Below, one piece after another: positions 59,101 through 64,000 of a stretch of DNA of 64,000 bases. The notes under the pieces were generated by a model. That model had not been told where the DNA came from and made no database searches. It saw only the letters and a list, made by a program, of their open reading frames with translations. The stretch's first letter is position 1; each line of letters opens with the position of its first letter. Position numbers and translations under genes: made by a program. The stretch is from Otis tarda (Eukaryota; Chordata; Aves; Otidiformes; Otididae): positions 207,093,553 through 207,157,552 of the forward strand of contig CM048552.1 of the NCBI GenBank assembly GCA_026413225.1, read 5' to 3'.

Positions 59101-60875
59101 TGGGCTTCCATGAAACCTTGTCTTTGCTTGTAGATAGAGGGGGGTCTTGTGCATCAGATAAGCAGTTCACAGGCATGTTTTTCTTTTATGTTTAAGTGCA
59201 CAGTATTTTAATCGTAAGATGATCCTTTTAACATATAACCATACTACCAAAAATCATTTGAATAGTTAAAAATGGTGAGGAAAATGCTATGGTTCTTCTA
59301 ATGCATATCCCAGAGATTTGTTGAGGTAAGTCAAAACTTAGGGGGTGGGAAAAGATAACTGACTTTTTCATATCTAAAGAATATTTCTTAAAATGAAAAA
59401 AAAAAAACCAACCAAAAGTGATTAAATGCAGCTAATTCTAATGGAAAAAAAAAATACGTACAGAATAAATTAATCTTGTATGTTGCATTCAGACTTTTTC
59501 CTTTTAATACTTAACCTGCAGTAAGTTTTACCTTCTTTGGGTTTAAAAAGCAGCTTGGCTGGCTACACTTTCAGATACCTCAGAGAATGCCTTAAACATC
59601 CTGACTTTTTATTGTTAATGGGTTCTGCAGCTTTTGCTTTGCCTGAAAATCCCTTATCTTTGTAACTCTGGTAGAAAGAGCAAATCAGATAAAACCAAGC
59701 TGACAGAGACTGCAATATAGACATTTTCCATGAGACACAGTGGGAGAAGGAAAGCTGTGGAAAGCAAATGTTCCCTAATCTCTCAGACTGCTACCTGTAT
59801 ATCTGCCTATTATTGCAAGATTTTCAAGCAGGGGCCTCCCATGCTGCAGTGGGCAAGAAAGAGAAGACCTGCAATCCAATGAGCGCGCGGGAGAACAACA
59901 CGCGTCTTCCTTTTGCTTCCCCCATTCTGCAGAGCAGAGATCATGCGGTTCTTCAGTCCCAGATCACTGCAGGGAGAAAATGCAGATAATAAAGTAGGCA
60001 ATTATAATAGCTCCACTCACATTTCTATTAATTTAAACCTCTCTACAGCATATGAAAGATAAGGGAAAAAGACATACATTGTTTAGAATTCAAAAAATCT
60101 TATTAACCTTCCATAACTGTCTGACAATACTCAAAGGCCTAGCTACACAAAAGATTCAAATATGAGATGTAGCCTCTGATTCTCCCCCCTTCCAAATAAT
60201 GGCTATAATGAATAATGAAACTATACTGAATTTGACTTTCTCTGTAGAACTTCACTAATTAATCCACAGCTAAATAAATATATAAATAAGACCTTGACAT
60301 TCAATTTCACTTCAACACAAATAGCAGATAGGAAACTCAGTTTCTCATGCTGCAAACTCTCTGAATAAAAAATAAAATGTCTTGGTAAGATAGTAAGCAT
60401 ATTGGAAAATGGGGAAAAGTCCTTCCAAAGTAATGTACAATGACTTTGATAGTAGCTGACAGTTTTGAGTAACACAGAGAAGGGAAATTACAAATTATTT
60501 TTCTCATTTCCTTCTTATTTTTTTGCCATTAGGATGCAGTGTGTTTAAAATGAGCAAAAAGAGATTTTTCTTCCTACAAGTGATAGTTAAGCTGCTAGAT
60601 CTGATGTAGCTGAAAATTTTCATAGATTCAAAAACTGACCAGACAAATTCAGGAAGAAAAAATTATCAAAGCCTGTTCAGTAAGAATACACCATCTCTGT
60701 TTCCATAAGTCTCTGAACACTAAATTTCTTGAGGATAGGAGATTACTCCAGGGAAATGTGTTCTCTTCCCAGACCCATAGTGCATCTACTCTGGTCTGTT
60801 GTCGGGTCAGGATACTGGTCAACACAGTTCTTTGTTTTGACCATTCTTATGACAAAAGTAGATTAAAAGCAGTGG
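53190..60875. other. Upstream flank of TYR
   Basis: AT-rich DNA without a recognisable gene or mobile element. It includes a 14-nt A run near 53541 and a 17-nt T run at 58365-58381. E-boxes of CACATG type occur at 54138, 56512 and 56671. Frames such as 58464-58751 or 56457-56675 have no domain I recognise. No GRM5 exon, the expected 5' neighbour, was found. Confidence 0.5.
54138..54145. promoter_or_regulatory. Candidate distal MITF/TFE E-box TCACATGA
   Basis: TCACATGA is a full match to the MITF consensus TCAYRTGA and lies about 1.05 kb upstream of the probable TYR start. A single 8-mer can occur by chance in a window this size, so this is only a candidate. Its position on the 5' side of a known MITF target is what makes it worth listing. 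Confidence 0.35.
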
Positions 60876-61864
60876 AGACCAGTCACGAGTGGTGTCCCTC
60901 ACGGGTCCGTGTTGGGCCCGGCCCTGTTCCACATCTTTGTTGGCAACATGGACAGTGGGATAGAGTGCACCCTCAGCAGGTTCGCTGATGACACCAAGCT
61001 GTGTGGTGCTGTCGACACGCTGGAAGGGAGGGATGCCATCCAGAGGGATCTTGACAGGCTGGAGAGGTGGGTCCGTGCCAACCTCATGAAGTTCAACCAG
61101 GCAAAGTGCAAGGTCCTGCACCTGGGTAGTGGCAATCCCAGGCACAAATACAGGCTGGGCGGAGAATAGATTGAGAGCAGGCCTGAGGAGAAGGACTTGG
61201 GAGTGCTGGTGGATGAGAAGATCAACATGAGCCGGCAATGGCCCAGAAGGCCAACCGCATCCTGGGCTGCATCAAGAGGAGTGTGGCCAGCAGGTCAGGT
61301 GATTCTCCCCCTCTACTCTGCCCTGGTGAGACCCCACCTGGAGTACTGTGTCCAGTTCTGGAGCCCCCAACATAAGAAGGACATGGACCAGTTGGAGAAG
61401 GTCCAGAGGAAGGCCACGAAGATGATCAGAGGGCTGGAGCACATTTCCTATGAGGACAGGCTGAGAGAGTTGGGGCTGTTCAGCCTGGAGAAGAGGAGGC
61501 TCCGGGAAGACCTGATAGCGGTCTTCCAGTACTTCAAGGGGGCCTACAAGAAAGATGGGGAGAGGCTGTTCAGTAGGGCCTGTTGTGATAGGACAAGGTG
61601 CAATGGTTTTTAAAATAGAGGGAAGTAGATTTAGATTGGATATTAGGAAAAAAAAATTGACAATGCAAGTTGTAGAACACTGGCCCAGGTTCCCAGAGAG
61701 GTGGTGGAAGCTCCATCCCTGGAAAAGTTCAAGGCCAGGCTGGATGAGGCTCTGAGCAACCTGATCTAGACGGGGATGTCCCTGCTCCTTGCAGGGGGGT
61801 TGGACTAGATGACCTTTGAAGGTCCCTTCCAACCCTAACCATTCTATGATTCTATGATTCTATA
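60876..61864 (+). mobile_element. CR1 LINE 3' fragment (1 kb) with reverse-transcriptase remnant
   Basis: Contains the catalytic palm motif FADDTKL (codons near 60980) after a GPVLGPALF-like stretch, the [16 protein letters not shown] segment, and the 3' terminus CCATTCTATGATTCTATGAT. The reading frame is interrupted between 61169 and 61197 and again near 61610, so it is a dead 5'-truncated copy. It keeps the metal-binding DD pair that the copy at 39195 has lost, and looks the younger of the two. Confidence 0.92.
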
Positions 61865-64000
61865 AATATTACTCCGTTGCAGCCAGTGGTATGTTTAGCA
61901 CAGATGTCACCAGGTAGTTCCTGGTCTCTACTGCAGAGCACACAAATATTACAACACATGTCTCCTTGCTATTTGACAGCAAGGATCCCAGAGTAATTGG
62001 AAAGGAGAACGCAAAAAGATCTGGAGTTTATTTTACAAATTAAAAAGTAGGCCTGTTTTCAACTTTTCAGAAAAAAAAAGAAAGAAAAGAGCTGGATGAA
62101 AAAAAAAAAAGACTTTGTGGCCAAAAAAATCCCAGATTTCTTCAAGATTATTTACATGGATACTGTAAATATTATCTGTGCACCATTTGTCCTGCGAGAG
62201 CTCAGGTACCTAGAAGAACACTTGAAACAAGTGAATGGCTAAGTATGTTCCTGCAAGTCCTTTCTTCTCCTCAAGCCAGAGAACACACATGTAGAGGATA
62301 CGAAAAATAAATAGTTTGAAAAGCAAGTGATGCATTAGTTGTGCAGAGTACTAAGGTATTACCTGAGACTAGTTAAAGAAGTTTGTTTAGGAAGAAATAA
62401 GTTTTGTACTTCTGACATAAGTGTAAGAGATTCTTGTGACTAGAATGTTTAAATTAAACTTCAGTTATTCTTAGTTACATGAGATGGACTTGGCCTAAGC
62501 AATTTTATCATTAAAATCTTTTTGTCAAAGTATAGTTTCATCAAAAAAACCCAGATCCAATAAAACATCAAAAGTCTTGAGGGGAAAGGCATTAGCCTTC
62601 AGAAAGTGTGAAAGACTGACTGGATTCTGAGAGCAGTGATTTGGCAGATCATTCAGTAGGTGGGAGAAGCAAAGACTTGGGAGTGAGTTGCCAAAAGGAA
62701 CTTTTTACCATTCTTTACATTTTCACAAGAACACACAAAAATACTAAGAGCCCTCATGCTTATGTCACCCACTTGCCCATCTTCAGACACAATAGGCACA
62801 ATGTACCTATCTCCTACAAGAACTATTTATCTACATCATAAGTGCACAGGTGCTATTTTGTGTGTTTGTATGCTTACTGGTTAAGGAAAACAAGGTGGTA
62901 CAAAGTGGTGTTGTGTGGTAAAAGAATATTGTTTCAGTGAGAGTTAAATTTTATTGGTTTGGGCTGATGTAAAGCTGGGTATTTAGAGAGATTTGGACTG
63001 ACACACCAACAGCAATGAATTACTACACTTTTAAAGAAAATACAGTGTCGGACATGGAAAAGGTTCTGCTACTTTTCGTGTGTTAACAAATTTTAATGTG
63101 ATCTAGCATTAAATACAGCCAAGGTTGAACTTGGTCTTCCACTCATAAAAAACAAAGCCACATTTAACGTTATGTTAGGTAATGCGCTTTTAAACGCGTG
63201 ATAACTGCGGGACAATGCCTAGCATGTGCCTACCAGCATGACCAAAAATGGCTTCATCACTAAGGAGCCACACAGACCGCATGAGAGAAGTACCGAAAGT
63301 GGGTCATAGTGTGAAAATTACTGACAATGTGCGTACGGTTAATGTTAATTGCCTCTTAAACCAAAAATGGGCAAATAGCAAGGAAAAAAGAGTTGAACTT
63401 CAACACTTTCCGTATCAATTCTTTCTTAAGGAGTCTCTTTTTAAAGTATTTTACTACATTTGTAGATGGTGCCTAAAAGCAAACACTGCCTCAGTGCCAT
63501 GAGCTGATATCAGATTCCCGCATGGAAAAGACAGAAAGCTGAGAGATTCCTAAAGTCACTTGCCTGTAGCTTTTCTATACGGAGTGATGCTCAAGTTTTC
63601 TAGGTCTGATATTTTGAGATCTCCCAGAACTAGAAGTAAGTGTCAGTTCTGCTCTACTTTTGGGAATGTCTTCATTTCATGGGGGCAAAGCTCCTGTTTT
63701 CTCTTTCATGCTTGAAAAACATTGGACTTCAGCCTCACTATTTGGGTAACTGGTGTTTTGCAGAGGAGTTACTTTTATGGATGACTTTTTTTTATCTTCT
63801 AATTTTTCTGTCTCTCATATGCCTTGCATGCTAAGAGACTGATGAATAGAATTCAAATACTCGAATAAATATGTCAATTTTGCAACAACGTTTAGCACAT
63901 AGGCTTCTCGATATGGGTTACCAGGGGAATAGAGGGGCGTATCCTTCCTTCTTTTCATTAAATGTGTCCCCATGCCCCATGCAACTTCCGCTTCTGGGAA
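61865..64000. other. Distal upstream flank, no gene seen
   Basis: AT-rich sequence with short A runs near 62070-62110. The block around 63150-63330 has more CpG than its surroundings (see findings). No coding region is supported. Confidence 0.5.

Noticed and set aside
60819..61832. Minus-strand frames of 109-186 codons
   Set aside because: They are antisense shadows of the CR1 ORF2 remnant on the plus strand.
53190..64000. Search for GRM5 5' exons
   Set aside because: GRM5 is the expected neighbour on this side, but no coding segment was found; it probably lies beyond the window.

Overview
This window is a piece of a bird genome. It carries one complete protein-coding gene, tyrosinase (TYR), on the minus strand. 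The avian origin is inferred from several fragments of CR1 LINEs ending in the ATTCTATG-type tail typical of birds, from endogenous-retrovirus LTR families common in birds, and from a tyrosinase protein that reads as bird-like throughout. I cannot name the species.

TYR runs right to left. Coding exon 1 is 52866-52048 (819 nt), exon 2 is 42210-41994 (217 nt), exon 3 is 33703-33556 (148 nt), exon 4 is 11826-11645 (182 nt) and coding exon 5 is 3334-3114 (221 nt with stop). All introns are GT-AG. The joined frame is 1587 nt, or 528 residues. Exons 1-4 have the same coding lengths I know for human TYR. The six copper-binding histidines, the 15 lumenal cysteines, the signal peptide, the single membrane span and the melanosome-sorting tail are all present, so the gene looks functional. 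A promoter with an M-box and a second E-box in the expected relative positions lies at about 53075-53185.

Layout: 1-3113 is the 3' side of TYR, with a probable polyadenylation site near 2880 and a retroviral LTR remnant at 1569-2360. Intron 4 (3335-11644) and intron 1 (42211-52047) are almost free of recognisable mobile elements. Intron 3 (11827-33555) and intron 2 (33704-41993) hold nearly all of them: an LTR fragment, an ERV 5' end with a 49-bp tandem array, two full-length related LTRs on either side of exon 3, and several CR1 3' ends. The right end (53190-64000) is the upstream flank; it has a 1-kb CR1 copy with a reverse-transcriptase remnant and a few candidate MITF sites.

I see no RNA genes, CRISPR, operon or novel defence-type system; this is an ordinary vertebrate locus. 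The more interesting points are the promoter architecture, two protein substitutions (loss of the residue-230 glycosylation sequon, and Lys440), a possible uORF, and the pair of direct LTRs bracketing an exon whose loss would inactivate the enzyme. The neighbouring genes known in other vertebrates (NOX4 on the 3' side, GRM5 on the 5' side) were not found in the window.
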